Shown piece by piece: positions 27,429-37,864 of a stretch of 49,154 bases of DNA. The notes beneath the pieces are model-generated. The model was not told the DNA's origin and did no database searches. It saw only the letters and a program-made list of their open reading frames with translations. A program made the position numbers and the translations under genes. How positions within the stretch are numbered: position 1 is the first letter of the stretch; each line of letters begins with the position of its first letter. Origin of the DNA: Propionivibrio sp. (lineage in GTDB: Bacteria; Pseudomonadota; Gammaproteobacteria; Burkholderiales; Rhodocyclaceae); contig QKII01000147.1 in NCBI GenBank assembly GCA_003249625.1, forward strand, positions 1-49,154, written 5' to 3'.

Positions 27429-28586
27429 ATGTCCCTGAATCCCGCCTCCCGACTCGCCAATATCGCCCCGTTTCACGTCATGGAACTGCTGGCTCGTGCG
27501 CGCCAGTTGGAACAGGAGGGGCGTGACATCATCCACATGGAGGTTGGAGAGCCGGATTTTCCGACGCCGGCGCCTATCATCGCGGCGGCACAAGAACACA
27601 TTGCTTCGGGTCGCGTGTTTTATACCCCGGCGCTTGGCTTGCCTGAACTGCGTGCCGCGATTGCCGATTTCTATCTGACTCGCTACGGCGTCAGCATCCC
27701 GGCGTCGCGCGTGGTTGTGACGTCCGGCGCGTCAGCGGCGCTGCTGCTCGCGCTGGCCTGTCTCGTAGAACCCGGTAGCGAGTGGCTGGTGACCGATCCG
27801 TGCTATCCGTGCAATCTCAACTTCATTCGCGCCTTCGAAGGGGCTCCTGTCGCAATACCGGTTGGCGCCGACAACAATTTCCAACCGACCGTTTCCGATA
27901 TTGATCGTTACTGGAGCGAGCGTACTGCGGGTGCCTTGTTCGCGTCCCCAGCGAATCCGACGGGGACCGTGTTCGACGATGCAGTGCTTGCCGGCATTGC
28001 CAGCCGTGTTAGAGAGAAGGGCGGGCAACTGATTCTCGACGAGATCTACCACGGGTTGACCTACGAGCGCGATGTGCCGACCGCGCTGCAATTCGGCGAC
28101 GACATCTTCGTTGTGCAGAGTTTTTCCAAGTACTTCAACATGACCGGCTGGCGGCTCGGCTGGATGGTCGTGCCGGAGCGCCTCGTCCGCCAGGTTGAAG
28201 TGCTGGCGCAGAATCTGTACCTGGCGCCACCGACCCCGGCACAGCACGCGGCACTGGCGGCATTCAGACCCGCGACGCTGGAAATCTTAGAATCGCGTCG
28301 CGCCGAATTCAAGCGTCGCCGTGATTTTCTCGCCCCGGCGCTGGAATCGCTCGGCTTCCGGCTGACCGCCAAACCCGAAGGCGCTTTCTACATCTATGCC
28401 GACTGCAGCCGGCTGACTGACGACAGCGACGCCTTTGCTCGCCGCTTGCTGGAGACGGCGGGTGTGGCGGTGACTCCCGGTCTGGATTTCGGCAAATGCG
28501 CGCCGAAATCGCATCTGCGATTTGCCTACACGGCGGGCGTGGAGCGGTTGGCCGAGGCCGTTGAGCGGATCCGCCGCTTTCTGTAA
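27429..28586 (+). CDS. PLP-dependent class I/II aminotransferase
   Basis: From ATG 27429 the protein has 385 residues, a normal size for fold-type I aminotransferases. Motifs include HMEVGEPDFPTP, VTSGASAALLLALACLVEPG, ASPANPTGTVFDDAVL, LILDEIYHGLTYE, and the PLP lysine in VQSFSKYFNMTGWRLGW. The arginine near the C-terminus (HLRFAYT) should bind the substrate carboxylate. The substrate is unknown. An in-frame extension to 27246 overlaps the VOC gene on the other strand and is not used, since homologues begin near the chosen Met. Confidence 0.93.
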   Translation: MSLNPASRLANIAPFHVMELLARARQLEQEGRDIIHMEVGEPDFPTPAPIIAAAQEHIASGRVFYTPALGLPELRAAIADFYLTRYGVSIPASRVVVTSGASAALLLALACLVEPGSEWLVTDPCYPCNLNFIRAFEGAPVAIPVGADNNFQPTVSDIDRYWSERTAGALFASPANPTGTVFDDAVLAGIASRVREKGGQLILDEIYHGLTYERDVPTALQFGDDIFVVQSFSKYFNMTGWRLGWMVVPERLVRQVEVLAQNLYLAPPTPAQHAALAAFRPATLEILESRRAEFKRRRDFLAPALESLGFRLTAKPEGAFYIYADCSRLTDDSDAFARRLLETAGVAVTPGLDFGKCAPKSHLRFAYTAGVERLAEAVERIRRFL

Positions 28587-28773
28587 ACAACGCTGAGTGT
28601 TTTGAAAATGGTCGGCTGTACTGCCGGCGTCTTCGTACGTCCATTGGTTGGTTGTGAAAAAAGAGCACAACATGATGCGAAAAACGCACAAGAGGGAAAA
28701 ATTCTGGAATAATAAATTTGCTTTCTTATTTTTCCTTAATGTTTAGCTTTTATTAACCAATACGTTAAGCGCC

Positions 28774-30063
28774 ATGTCAAAAAACACACTCTCTGTTGTC
28801 GACAATCGCACCGGGACGTCATACGAAATCCCGATCGTGGATGGCTCAGTCCGGGCCATGGATCTGCGCCAGATCAAGATGAATCAGGAGGATTTCGGCC
28901 TGATGAGTTATGACCCGGGATTCACCAACACCGCTTCGACCCGCAGCGCCATCACCTACATCGACGGCGATGCCGGCATCCTGCGCTATCGCGGTTACCC
29001 GATCGAGCAACTGGCTGCGCAAAGCTCATATCTCGAAACCGCCTACCTGATCATCTTTGGCGAACTGCCTACGGGCGAGCAACTGGCGAAGTGGGAGCAC
29101 GACATCAGTCGCCACACGCTGCTGCATACCAACATCGAGCACATGATCCAGAGCTTCCGCTTCAATGCGCATCCGATGAGCGTGTTCATCAGCGCGGTGG
29201 GTGCGTTATCGACGCTGTATCCGGACTCGCGAAGGGTGAGCGATCCTGCCAACCGACGGCTGCAGGTCGAACGGATGATTGCCAAGGTGGCGACGATCGC
29301 CGCTTTCACCTACCGGCACAACCACGGCTGGCCGGTCAACTATCCGGACGACAGCCTGAGCTACATCGGCAACTTCCTGCGCATGATGTTCCGCATGACC
29401 GAGTTCCAGTACGAGCCCGATCCAGTGCTGGAGCGGGCGATCAACATCTTGTTCATCCTGCATGCCGACCACGAGCAGAACTGCGGCACCAACGCCATGC
29501 GCGTGATCGGTTCGTCGCAGGCCGATCCCTACTCGGCCCTGGCCGGGGCTGCTGCGGCGCTCTATGGCCCGCTGCATGGCGCGGCGAACGAGGCGGTGCT
29601 GCGCATGCTCGAGGACATCGGCACGCCGGAGAACGTCCCGGCCTTCATCGAGCGGGTGAAAAAGGGCGAGGGCGAACGCTTGATGGGATTCGGTCACCGT
29701 GTCTACAAGAACTACGATCCGCGCTGCCGCATCATCAAGGCCACCGCCGAGGAGGTGTTCAAGGTCACCGGCCACAACCAGTTGCTCGATGTGGCGCTTG
29801 AACTCGAACGGGTCGCGCTGCAGGACGACTACTTCGTCTCGCGCAAGCTTTATCCGAACGTGGACTTCTATTCAGGACTGATCTATCGCGCGATGAAGTT
29901 GCCGGCATCGATGTTCACAGTGATGTTCGCAGTGCCGCGCACTTGTGGCTGGGTTGCTCACTGGCTTGAACTGTTGACCGACAGCGAGCAGAAGATTTCT
30001 CGCCCGCGGCAGATCTACACTGGGCCGGAGGTGAGAAATTATGTTCCGATGAGTGGACGCTGA
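28774..30063 (+). CDS. gltA: Citrate synthase, type I hexameric
   Basis: The 429-residue enzyme matches Gram-negative GltA in length and motif order. It has TYIDGDAGILRYRGYPIEQL, the catalytic His in FILHADHEQNCGTNAMR, GPLHGAANEAVLRMLE with the second His, MGFGHRVYKNYDPR, and the catalytic Asp in YPNVDFYSGLIYRAM. It condenses oxaloacetate and acetyl-CoA and so links to the isocitrate dehydrogenase and citrate lyase genes elsewhere in the window. The region just upstream (28690-28770) is AT-rich and probably holds the promoter. The ribosome-binding site is weak. Confidence 0.97.
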   Translation: MSKNTLSVVDNRTGTSYEIPIVDGSVRAMDLRQIKMNQEDFGLMSYDPGFTNTASTRSAITYIDGDAGILRYRGYPIEQLAAQSSYLETAYLIIFGELPTGEQLAKWEHDISRHTLLHTNIEHMIQSFRFNAHPMSVFISAVGALSTLYPDSRRVSDPANRRLQVERMIAKVATIAAFTYRHNHGWPVNYPDDSLSYIGNFLRMMFRMTEFQYEPDPVLERAINILFILHADHEQNCGTNAMRVIGSSQADPYSALAGAAAALYGPLHGAANEAVLRMLEDIGTPENVPAFIERVKKGEGERLMGFGHRVYKNYDPRCRIIKATAEEVFKVTGHNQLLDVALELERVALQDDYFVSRKLYPNVDFYSGLIYRAMKLPASMFTVMFAVPRTCGWVAHWLELLTDSEQKISRPRQIYTGPEVRNYVPMSGR

Positions 30064-30073
30064 AGATTTGGCA

Positions 30074-30104
30074 CGGGAGCACAGCATTTTCTTTCGTGCT
30101 CCCG
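30074..30104 (+). terminator. Hairpin after gltA
   Basis: CGGGAGCAC (30074-30082) and GTGCTCCCG (30096-30104) are perfect 9-base arms around a 13-base T-rich loop, 10 bases after the gltA stop. There is no T-tract after it, so it may act as a weak terminator or an mRNA-stabilising hairpin. Confidence 0.55.
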
Positions 30105-30200
30105 AGATATGCCCTTGATTGGGCGCGTGGATTCTTTTTATCCGGTTTTTTTATAGCTTCCTGACCGCGGAAGAGAGTGTAAAGCAGCTTGCGCGGATCG

Positions 30201-30217
30201 CGACTACGCCGTAGTCG
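30201..30217. promoter_or_regulatory. 17-base palindrome, candidate operator
   Basis: CGACTACG-C-CGTAGTCG has perfect 8-base arms with a single central base. It lies in the gltA-ROK intergenic region, about 230 bases upstream of the ROK start. ROK-family repressors bind such palindromes, but no second copy was found near the ABC genes. Confidence 0.3.
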
Positions 30218-30447
30218 GATTTTCCGGAATACGTCGGCCGCGCGGGCCGGTACAGCCTCCGTTTCGGCTTTGAGCGCCTTCAGTTCGGTCGTCTAAAAAT
30301 TACAACAAGGGCAAATGAAGCCCACTTCAACCCGAAAATGGCGGAAGTTCGGTCTTGCCTACCCAAAGTTGCGGCGCCTATGATCATCTAAAAACAGGTG
30401 AAGTCAGCCGCCGGACATTTTTGTTCGAACATAAGGAGGGGGCAGCG

Positions 30448-31662
30448 ATGGTTCGCTGGGACGATCTTTCGACCGCTGAGCTTACTGTACTGGAAACAGT
30501 GTTCTGGTCGTCCGGCATTTCACGTTCCGAACTTGCAGTTCAATCCGGGTTTTCACGCAGCAAGGCCAACATGGCGACTGCGGCACTGATTGAGCGCGGT
30601 ATGCTCGATGAAACGGGACCACAGGCTTCATCCGGGGGGCGCCGACCCGAGACTTTGCTGCTTTCGGCCGAGATGGGTGTTCTCGCTGCCATCGACCTCG
30701 GCGCTTCGAGCGTCGATGTCGCGTTGATCTCGCCGGACATGTCCGTTCTGGCGCACCACGCGGAAGCCATCGAAATCTCCGAAGGGCCGGGCGTAGTGCT
30801 CTCTCGGGTGAAGGACGTACTGCGCGAGTTGCGCATGCGCTGCAATATTCGCGCCGAGAAAGTCATCGGTATCGGGATTGGCGTGCCGGGGCCAGTCGAG
30901 TTCGACAGAGGTCTCCTGGTCGCGCCACCGATCATGCCCGGCTGGGAAGGTTTCTCGATCCGTGACTACCTGCGCGAGGAGTATGCAGCGCCGGTGTTCA
31001 TCGACAACGACGTGAATGTAATGGCGATTGGCGAACTCTGGCGGCTGCACCGCAAGTTGCCAAACTTCATCGTCATCAAGATAGGCACCGGGATCGGCTG
31101 CGGGATTGTCTGCAACCGAATGATCTATCGTGGCACGAATGGTTCGGCTGGCGACGTCGGCCATATCTGCGTGGACCCGGCGGGCGAGCGCTGCCATTGC
31201 GGCAACCAGGGGTGCGTCGAGATCATGGCCGCCGGACCGGCGATCGCGCGCCAGGGCATGGAGGCGGCGAAGGCTGGCAAGAGTCCGCAACTTGCACAGA
31301 TGCTGGCGGCCAAGGGGAGCATCACGCCGGAGGATGTCGGCCAAGCGAGTCGTGGTGGGGACGTGGCGGCCAACGCGATCATCAAGCTTTCGGGCAAACT
31401 CATCGGCCAGATGTTGGCGACCGTCGTCAACTTCTTCAATCCGTCGCACATTTTTATCGCTGGCGGCGTCTCGCACATCGGGCCGATGTTCCTCGCCGCG
31501 ATTCGCCAGAGCATCTACCAGCGCTCGTTGCCGCTCTCGACGCGTCATCTGGAGATCGTGTACTCGCCCCTTGCTGACCGTGCCGGTGTTATCGGCTGTG
31601 CGGTGATGGCTTTCCAGGAAACGATGCGTGTGCGTGGCGTGCGTCCCGGAGGTGCGTCATGA
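30448..31662 (+). CDS. ROK-family transcriptional regulator
   Basis: From ATG 30448 (preceded by AAGGAGG) the protein has 404 residues: an N-terminal winged helix (about 10-65, with GISRSELAVQSGFSRSKANM) and a ROK sugar-kinase-like domain. It has DLGASSVDVALIS, VIGIGIGVPGPVEFD, FIDNDVNVMAIGELW, KIGTGIGCGIV and the zinc-binding region HICVDPAGERCHCGNQGCVE. Members such as Mlc, NagC and XylR respond to sugars or phosphorylated sugars. It overlaps the sugar ABC ATPase gene by 4 bases, so it very likely controls that operon. Confidence 0.93.
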   Translation: MVRWDDLSTAELTVLETVFWSSGISRSELAVQSGFSRSKANMATAALIERGMLDETGPQASSGGRRPETLLLSAEMGVLAAIDLGASSVDVALISPDMSVLAHHAEAIEISEGPGVVLSRVKDVLRELRMRCNIRAEKVIGIGIGVPGPVEFDRGLLVAPPIMPGWEGFSIRDYLREEYAAPVFIDNDVNVMAIGELWRLHRKLPNFIVIKIGTGIGCGIVCNRMIYRGTNGSAGDVGHICVDPAGERCHCGNQGCVEIMAAGPAIARQGMEAAKAGKSPQLAQMLAAKGSITPEDVGQASRGGDVAANAIIKLSGKLIGQMLATVVNFFNPSHIFIAGGVSHIGPMFLAAIRQSIYQRSLPLSTRHLEIVYSPLADRAGVIGCAVMAFQETMRVRGVRPGGAS

Positions 31663-33143
31663 GCCTTGCCGTCGATTTTCGTTCGGTGACCAAGCGCTTC
31701 GGCACTGTCGAAGTATTGCACCGCGTCAGTTTTTCGCTGGAGCCTGGCAAGGTCATCGGCCTCCTGGGAGAGAACGGCGCCGGCAAGTCGACGCTGGTGA
31801 AGATACTTTCCGGCTACGAACAGGCAACCGAGGGTGACTTCACGATCAACGGCACACCGCATCGCTTTGCCAACTCGCGCGAAGCCGAGCGCGAGGGCGT
31901 GGTGCTGATTCACCAGGAATTCAACCTCGCCGAGGACCTGTCGATTGCTCAAAACATTTTCCTTGGCCATGAAAAGCAGAAAGGGCTTTTTCTCGACGAC
32001 CGAGCGATGGACGCCGCAGCACTGGCTGCCATGCAGCGCATCGGGCTGAATGCCGACCCGAAAACCAGGGTGAGAAAGCTGATCGTCGCCGAGAAACAGT
32101 TGGTCGAAATCGCCAAGGCTCTCTCGCGCAATGCCCGCCTGCTGGTCATGGACGAGCCGACGGCAACGCTGACGCCGACGGAGACCGAGCGGCTGTTTGC
32201 ACTGATCGCGCAACTGAAAGCCGAAGGCGTAACGATCGTCTACATCTCGCACAAGCTCGACGAAGTGGAACGCGTTACCGACGAGATCATCGTCATGCGC
32301 GACGGCAACTTTGTTACCCGCGCGCCGACCGCCGAGACGTCGCGTCAGCAGATGGCGAACCTCATGGTTGGGCGCGACATGTCAGACATGTACCCTCCCA
32401 AGGAAGTCCCGCCCGTCGCCTCTCCGATCTTGAAGGCCGATCACGTAACGGTGCCCGGCTGGGCCCAGGACGTGAGTTTCGAAGTGCGCCCCGGCGAGAT
32501 CCTTGGCTTTGCCGGGCTCGTCGGCGCCGGGCGCACCGAGTTGTTCGAGGGGCTGCTCGGTTTGCGTCCGCGCAGCGCCGGGCGCATAGAAATCGAGGGC
32601 AAGGCGGTTGATCTGAAGAGCCCGCGGCAGGGGGTACGGCACGGTATCGCCTACCTCTCGGAAGACCGCAAGGGCAAGGGGTTGCACGTGCATCTCGGAC
32701 TGCGCGAGAACCTCACCTTGCTCACGCTGGAGCGTTACGCACATCCGCTGCTTGACCTCACGGCGGAGCGTGCCGCGTTGCGCGAGAAGGTCGAGGAATT
32801 CGGTATCCGCACAGGCGACCTGAACAATCGTGCCGCGGCGCTCTCCGGTGGCAACCAGCAGAAGCTTGCGCTTGCCAAGTTCCTCCATGCGGACCCGAAA
32901 ATCATCGTGCTCGACGAACCGACGCGTGGCGTCGACGTCGGCGCCAAGCGCGACATCTATTTCCTGATTCAACGTCTTGCCCGCGAAGGGCGCGGCGTCG
33001 TCGTCATCTCGTCGGAACTTCTGGAACTCATCGGCCTGTGTCACCGCGTTGTCGTTATGCGCACGGGCAAGGTGCAGGCCACGTTGAACGCCGATCAGTT
33101 AACGGAAGAGGAGTTGATCGCCCATGCCACCGGCACTCACTGA
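31659..33143 (+). CDS. Sugar ABC transporter ATP-binding protein (RbsA/MglA/XylG type)
   Basis: The 494-residue protein contains two fused nucleotide-binding domains. The first has Walker [15 protein letters not shown] and Walker [14 protein letters not shown]; the second (about 250-490) has a degenerate Walker A ([13 protein letters not shown]), the intact signature [13 protein letters not shown] and [15 protein letters not shown]. This asymmetry is normal for the carbohydrate uptake class 2 family. It powers import with the next two gene products. The start overlaps the ROK gene, and the end overlaps the permease by 20 bases. Confidence 0.96.
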   Translation: MSLAVDFRSVTKRFGTVEVLHRVSFSLEPGKVIGLLGENGAGKSTLVKILSGYEQATEGDFTINGTPHRFANSREAEREGVVLIHQEFNLAEDLSIAQNIFLGHEKQKGLFLDDRAMDAAALAAMQRIGLNADPKTRVRKLIVAEKQLVEIAKALSRNARLLVMDEPTATLTPTETERLFALIAQLKAEGVTIVYISHKLDEVERVTDEIIVMRDGNFVTRAPTAETSRQQMANLMVGRDMSDMYPPKEVPPVASPILKADHVTVPGWAQDVSFEVRPGEILGFAGLVGAGRTELFEGLLGLRPRSAGRIEIEGKAVDLKSPRQGVRHGIAYLSEDRKGKGLHVHLGLRENLTLLTLERYAHPLLDLTAERAALREKVEEFGIRTGDLNNRAAALSGGNQQKLALAKFLHADPKIIVLDEPTRGVDVGAKRDIYFLIQRLAREGRGVVVISSELLELIGLCHRVVVMRTGKVQATLNADQLTEEELIAHATGTH

Positions 33144-34140
33144 TACCACCGAAACGTCGCCCAGCCAGGCCGGAGCATCCGCGCGTCTGATCCAGCGCAT
33201 TCAGGATCTTGGTCCACTGCTTGGCCTCATCCTTCTCTGTGTCGTCGGCTGGATGCTCAATCCCGACTTCGCGACGACGGCGAACGTGTTGAACGTGCTC
33301 ACCCGGACAGCCTTCATCGGCATCATCGCGGTTGGCATGACCTTCGTCATCGTCTCCGGGGGGATCGATCTGTCCGTCGGCTCGATGGCGGCGCTGATCG
33401 CCGGAGCGATGATTCTCTTGATGAATGCGATCAGCACGTCAATCGAGTCGCCCTACCTTGTCGTTACGATTGGCATTTTCTTCGCCTTGCTGCTCGGCGC
33501 GTCGTTCGGACTGGTGCATGGTCTGCTGATAACCAAGGGACGCATCGAACCCTTCATCGTCACGCTGGGTACGCTCGGCATCTTTCGCGCGTACCTTACC
33601 TATTTTGCCAACGGCGGGGCGATCACGCTCGATAACGCTGTTTCCGATGCCTACAGCCCGGTCTATTACGGCAGTCTGCTCGGCTTGCCGATCCCGATCT
33701 GGGTTTTTCTGGTCACCGCGCTGATCGGCGGACTGGTCCTCAATCGCACGCGCTATGGCCGCTACGTACAGGCGATCGGCTCGAACGAACAGGTGGCGCG
33801 CTACGCGGCGGTCGAAGTCGACCGTGTGAAGATGCTGACCTACGTCGTGCTCGGTATCTGCGTCGGCATCGCCACCGTGTTGTACGTGCCGCGCCTGGGG
33901 TCGGCTTCGCCGACCACCGGTCTTCTGTGGGAGTTGGAGGCGATTGCCTCGGTGATCGTCGGCGGTACGGCGTTGAAGGGGGGCGAAGGCAGGATCGCTG
34001 GCACCGTGATCGGCGCCATCCTGCTCTCGGTCATCAGCAACATCCTCAACCTGACCAGCATCATCAGCGTGTATCTCAATGCCGCGGTGCAGGGCATCGT
34101 CATCATCATCGTCGCTTTCCTGCAGAAGAGCAGGCGCTGA
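33124..34140 (+). CDS. Sugar ABC transporter permease (RbsC-like)
   Basis: The 338-residue protein has about ten hydrophobic segments. Family motifs are [19 protein letters not shown] near the N-terminus, [20 protein letters not shown], and the EAA-like loop [20 protein letters not shown] with a later [19 protein letters not shown]. These match BPD_transp_2 sugar permeases. It overlaps the ATPase gene and is followed after 84 bases by the binding protein. Confidence 0.95.
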   Translation: MPPALTDTTETSPSQAGASARLIQRIQDLGPLLGLILLCVVGWMLNPDFATTANVLNVLTRTAFIGIIAVGMTFVIVSGGIDLSVGSMAALIAGAMILLMNAISTSIESPYLVVTIGIFFALLLGASFGLVHGLLITKGRIEPFIVTLGTLGIFRAYLTYFANGGAITLDNAVSDAYSPVYYGSLLGLPIPIWVFLVTALIGGLVLNRTRYGRYVQAIGSNEQVARYAAVEVDRVKMLTYVVLGICVGIATVLYVPRLGSASPTTGLLWELEAIASVIVGGTALKGGEGRIAGTVIGAILLSVISNILNLTSIISVYLNAAVQGIVIIIVAFLQKSRR

Positions 34141-34224
34141 CGATGGCAATTTCATAGCAGCAGGTTTCACCCGGGGTAGTCACCAGCAATTCCGATCAAT
34201 CGGCAATACAAGGAGACATTCGCA

Positions 34225-35196
34225 ATGAAATCGATCATTCGCAAACTAACGCTTACCGCCGCCGCATTCGCTACCTTCGCCACTTTGGGTGCAACGTCCG
34301 CCGTTGCGGCCGAGAAAGTCGTGCTCGGCGTCGCGATTCCCGCCGCGACACACGGCTTCACCGGTGGCATCGTGTTCTGGGCGAATCAAGCCAAGAAAGA
34401 CCTTGAAGCTGCCAATCCGAATCTAAAGGTAATCGTCAAGACCGCCGCAAACGCCGCCGAGCAGGCCAACCAGCTGCAGGATCTGATGGCGGTAAGCAAG
34501 ATCAACGCGCTCGTCGTCTTCCCGTTTGAGTCGGCGGCGCTGACCAAGCCTGTCGCTCAAGTGCATGACAAGGGCGTCTATGTCACCGTAGTCGACCGCG
34601 GCCTCACGGATACCAGCGCGCAGGATGCCTACGTTTCAGGAGACAATACGGCCTTCGGCAAAATTCCGGCCGAATACCTTGGCAAGGCCATGGGCGGCAA
34701 GGGCAATCTGGTGGCCCTGCGCGGCATCGCCACCACCCTCGACAACGAGCGTTGGGACGCCTTCACCGGCGTCATGAAGAATTATCCGGAAATCAAGATT
34801 CTGGATGCCAGGTATGGCAACTGGAACCGCGATGACGCCTTCAAAGTGATGCAGGACTACCTGACCCGCTTCAAGCAGATTGACGCCGTGTGGGCAGCCG
34901 ATGACGACATGGCGGTCGGCGTGCTGAAGGCCATCGACCAGGCGAAACGTAGCGACATCAAGATCGTCTTCGGCGGTGCGGGCGCCAAGGGCATGATCAA
35001 GACCCTGATGGACGGCAAGGACCCGCGCATCGTGGCGAACGTCTCGTACTCGCCGAAGTTCATGTACGACTCGATCAAGCTCACCGCGGAAGCGCGCCTG
35101 AAGGGTGAAAAGCTGCCGGCAACCTACATCATCCCCTCTGAGCTGATCACTCGGGAGAACGCGAGCAAGTTCTACTTCCCGGATTCGCCGTTCTGA
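34225..35196 (+). CDS. Periplasmic sugar-binding protein (RbsB-like)
   Basis: The 323-residue protein has a signal peptide (about 1-28, ending in SAVAA) and the two-lobed Peripla_BP_4 fold. It has [50 protein letters not shown], the second lobe [20 protein letters not shown] and [18 protein letters not shown]. The Asp-Arg and Asp-Asp positions are in the usual sugar-contacting places. It is placed immediately after its permease. The exact sugar is not determined. Confidence 0.94.
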   Translation: MKSIIRKLTLTAAAFATFATLGATSAVAAEKVVLGVAIPAATHGFTGGIVFWANQAKKDLEAANPNLKVIVKTAANAAEQANQLQDLMAVSKINALVVFPFESAALTKPVAQVHDKGVYVTVVDRGLTDTSAQDAYVSGDNTAFGKIPAEYLGKAMGGKGNLVALRGIATTLDNERWDAFTGVMKNYPEIKILDARYGNWNRDDAFKVMQDYLTRFKQIDAVWAADDDMAVGVLKAIDQAKRSDIKIVFGGAGAKGMIKTLMDGKDPRIVANVSYSPKFMYDSIKLTAEARLKGEKLPATYIIPSELITRENASKFYFPDSPF

Positions 35197-35278
35197 TCCG
35201 TGACGGGAGGCCCGCCGGCGGGCTTCCCGTTTCCCGCACCGCGCATCGCCATCCCACGACGTCCTGCCAGAGAACAAC

Positions 35279-36280
35279 ATGACCCGACCAATCACACTTT
35301 TTACCGGCCAATGGGCCGATCTGCCGCTCGCCGAACTCGCGCCGCTGGCCAAGTCGATGGGTTACGACGGGCTGGAACTCGCCTGTTGGGGCGATCATTT
35401 CGATATTCAGGCGGCGCTGTCGTCGGACATCTATGTCCGAGACAAACGCGCGCTGCTTGAGAAGCACGGGCTGCAATGCTTTGCGCTGGGCTGCCATCTC
35501 GTCGGTCAGGCCGTTTGCGACCGGATCGATGAACGTCACCAGAGCATCGTACCGGCGTATGTCTGGGGTGACGGCGATCCCGAAGGGGTGCGTCAGCGCG
35601 CAGCCCAGGAAATGAAGGATTGTGCGAATGCGGCCGCCCTGTTCGGCGTGAAGACCGTCACCGGTTTTACCGGCTCATCGATATGGCATTCGATCTACGC
35701 CTTCCCGCCGACCTCGCAAGACTACTGGGAGAAGGGTTTTGCCGACTTTGCCGCGCGCTGGACGCCGATCCTCGATGTCTTCGACGCGGTCGATATCGAC
35801 TTTGCCCTGGAAATCCATCCCACCGAGATTGCCTTCGACCTCGCGTCGATGGAGCGTGCGCTGGAGGCCGTCAAGCAGCATAAGCGCTTCTGTGTCAATT
35901 TCGACCCGAGCCATCTCGCTTACCAGGGTGTCGACTACGTGAAGCTCCTTCGCGCGCTGGGCCACCGCGTGCGCAACGTGCACATGAAGGACGCCTGGTG
36001 GGGTCGTGGCGACGGTTCGGTGGGCGTCTTCGGTGGCCATGTCAGCTTCGGCGATCCTCGCCGCTACTGGGATTTTCGCAGCGTCGGGAGGGGCATGGTC
36101 GACTTCGAACAGATCATCGTTGCCCTGAACGACATCGGCTATAACGGCCCGCTCTCCGTGGAGTGGGAGGACGGACGCATGGACCGCGTACATGGCGCGA
36201 CGGAGAGTGCCGAATTTTGCCGGCGCGTCGATTTCAAGCCGTCCGGTGTCGCTTTCGACGCGGCGTTCGAAAAGAAGTAG
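35279..36280 (+). CDS. TIM-barrel sugar isomerase/epimerase family protein
   Basis: The 333-residue protein belongs to the xylose isomerase-like TIM-barrel (AP endonuclease 2) superfamily. Putative metal ligands are Glu in [10 protein letters not shown], Asp and His in [13 protein letters not shown], His in [10 protein letters not shown] and Glu in [11 protein letters not shown]. Relatives include IolE-type dehydratases and E. coli YcjR, which epimerises a 3-keto sugar made by the YcjS dehydrogenase. The Gfo/Idh/MocA dehydrogenase encoded next makes such a 3-keto-sugar or inositol-type pathway plausible. The substrate is unknown. Confidence 0.85.
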   Translation: MTRPITLFTGQWADLPLAELAPLAKSMGYDGLELACWGDHFDIQAALSSDIYVRDKRALLEKHGLQCFALGCHLVGQAVCDRIDERHQSIVPAYVWGDGDPEGVRQRAAQEMKDCANAAALFGVKTVTGFTGSSIWHSIYAFPPTSQDYWEKGFADFAARWTPILDVFDAVDIDFALEIHPTEIAFDLASMERALEAVKQHKRFCVNFDPSHLAYQGVDYVKLLRALGHRVRNVHMKDAWWGRGDGSVGVFGGHVSFGDPRRYWDFRSVGRGMVDFEQIIVALNDIGYNGPLSVEWEDGRMDRVHGATESAEFCRRVDFKPSGVAFDAAFEKK

Positions 36281-36295
36281 GTCAGGAGATCCACA

Positions 36296-37444
36296 ATGGA
36301 AAAGCTGCGGTACGCGATGGTCGGCGGCGGCCAGGCGGCGTTCATCGGCGGTGTGCATCGCCGGGCGATGGCGCTCGATGGCCAGATGCAACTCACGGCT
36401 GGCGCGCTGTCTGCCAACCCCGAAAAGGCGCTCGCCTCAGGACGCGAACTGGGACTTGCAGACCATCGCAATCACCCGTCCTGGCAAGCGTTACTCGAGG
36501 ACGAACTGCGCCGGCCGGCGAGCGAACGCGTCGACTTCGTCTGCATCGTTACGCCCAACCACATGCACTATCCGGTGGCTCGGGCTTTTGCCGAGGCAGG
36601 CATCAACGTCGTCTGCGACAAGCCGCTGGTACATACTTCCGAACAGGCGAACGACCTGATCGCTGTTGCGGAGAAATCGGGCGTCGTCTTCGCCGTTACC
36701 TACAACTACACCGGCTATCCGTTGGTGCGGCAGGCGCGGCACATGGTTGCCAGTGGCCAACTCGGCGAGATCCGCAAGATCATCGTCGAATACAACCAGG
36801 GCTGGATGTCTACATTGCTCGAAGACACCGGCAACAAACAGGCCGACTGGCGCACCGATCCGGCGCGGAGCGGGATTGCCGGTTGCGTAGGCGACATTGG
36901 ATCGCACGCGGAGAACCTGGTGGCGACGGTTACCGGTCTTGAGATCGAATCCTTGTGCGCGGATCTTACGACCTTCGTTCCCGGCCGCCGGCTCGACGAC
37001 GATGGCAATCTCCTGATGCGCTACACCAACGGTGCGCGTGGCGTGCTGATGGCGTCGCAGATCGAGATCGGCTGCGAGAACGACCTGCGCCTCCGTGTTT
37101 TTGGCAGCAAGGGGTCGCTGACCTGGCATCAGGAAGATCCCAACCGCCTGCTCTACGCAACGCTCGACGCGCCGCCGCAGATCTTCACGCGCAATGGCCC
37201 GGGAATTTGCGACGCGGCAGCCAAGGCCGCCCGCTTGCCGTCGGGTCACCCCGAAGCATTTTTCGAAGCCTTCGCCAACATCTATGTCGGCGTTGGCGAG
37301 GCGATCCGGGCGCGCAGGGAAAACCGTGCGCTCGCGCCGCTCGAAGGCGACTTCCCCCGCCTGATCGACGGTGCTCGTGGCGTGCGCTTTATCGAGAAGA
37401 CGGTCGAGTCCGCACATTCCAGTGTCAAGTGGATTGCCTACTGA
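36296..37444 (+). CDS. Gfo/Idh/MocA-family NAD(P)-dependent dehydrogenase
   Basis: The 382-residue protein has the Rossmann start [20 protein letters not shown], the VTPNHMHYP and [18 protein letters not shown] segments (Lys of the E/D-K-P motif), and the catalytic region [20 protein letters not shown] followed by GSHAENL. It should oxidise or reduce a sugar or cyclitol hydroxyl with a nicotinamide cofactor. It ends the ROK-ABC-isomerase operon, 15 bases after the previous gene. A role in 3-keto glycoside metabolism (as in YcjS or levoglucosan dehydrogenase) is an inference. It converges on rnfH. Confidence 0.9.
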   Translation: MEKLRYAMVGGGQAAFIGGVHRRAMALDGQMQLTAGALSANPEKALASGRELGLADHRNHPSWQALLEDELRRPASERVDFVCIVTPNHMHYPVARAFAEAGINVVCDKPLVHTSEQANDLIAVAEKSGVVFAVTYNYTGYPLVRQARHMVASGQLGEIRKIIVEYNQGWMSTLLEDTGNKQADWRTDPARSGIAGCVGDIGSHAENLVATVTGLEIESLCADLTTFVPGRRLDDDGNLLMRYTNGARGVLMASQIEIGCENDLRLRVFGSKGSLTWHQEDPNRLLYATLDAPPQIFTRNGPGICDAAAKAARLPSGHPEAFFEAFANIYVGVGEAIRARRENRALAPLEGDFPRLIDGARGVRFIEKTVESAHSSVKWIAY

Positions 37445-37572
37445 ATTCCTCTTCGCTCCGGGTCACGACAGGTGAGTTTCCCGTGCGGTTGGCGGGTGCG
37501 TTAGTGCGTTTCGCACGCAAGCCGGACTGAGATGCGTGAGGGAACAATCCTTTGCGCTTTTTCCGACGCCTT

Positions 37573-37854
37573 TCAGTCGTCCTCGCCGCCGCCCACGCCG
37601 TCACGTCGCGGGACAGTCTGCGGATCGCACATGATCGGGCGATATATTTCCACGCGGTCACCGGGGCGAAGGGCTGTCTGCGGTTTGACTACCTTGCCGA
37701 AGACGCCAATCTTTTGTACCTCCAGATCGATGTGGGGAAACATCTTGAGGATGCCCGAGCGTTCTATGGCGTCCTGTGCCGTTGATTCGTCTGGTACCTC
37801 GATGGTCATCCAGATTTGCTGGCTGTGTTCGGAGTAGGCGACACCGACTTGCAT
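37573..37854 (-). CDS. rnfH: RnfH family protein
   Basis: The 93-residue protein has the ubiquitin-like fold of the RnfH/UPF0125 family: QVGVAYSEHSQQIWMTIEVPD, SGILKMFPHIDL, KIGVFGKVVKPQTALRPGDR and EIYRPIMCDPQ. Its function is unknown; it is often linked to rnf or to toxin-antitoxin RatA. Here it is the last gene of the Rnf operon, 10 bases after rnfE, as in Rhodobacter-type nif-linked clusters. The C-terminus is a short acidic/glycine tail. Confidence 0.92.
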   Translation of the reverse strand: MQVGVAYSEHSQQIWMTIEVPDESTAQDAIERSGILKMFPHIDLEVQKIGVFGKVVKPQTALRPGDRVEIYRPIMCDPQTVPRRDGVGGGEDD

Positions 37855-37864
37855 GGCATTTTCC

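Larger units (their letters stand above)
30064..30447. other. Intergenic region between gltA and the ROK regulator
   Basis: This 384-base gap holds the gltA terminator-like hairpin (30074-30104), a 17-base palindrome (30201-30217) and, at its end, AAGGAGG before the ROK start codon. The open frame extending back to 30355 has no support. Confidence 0.5.
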
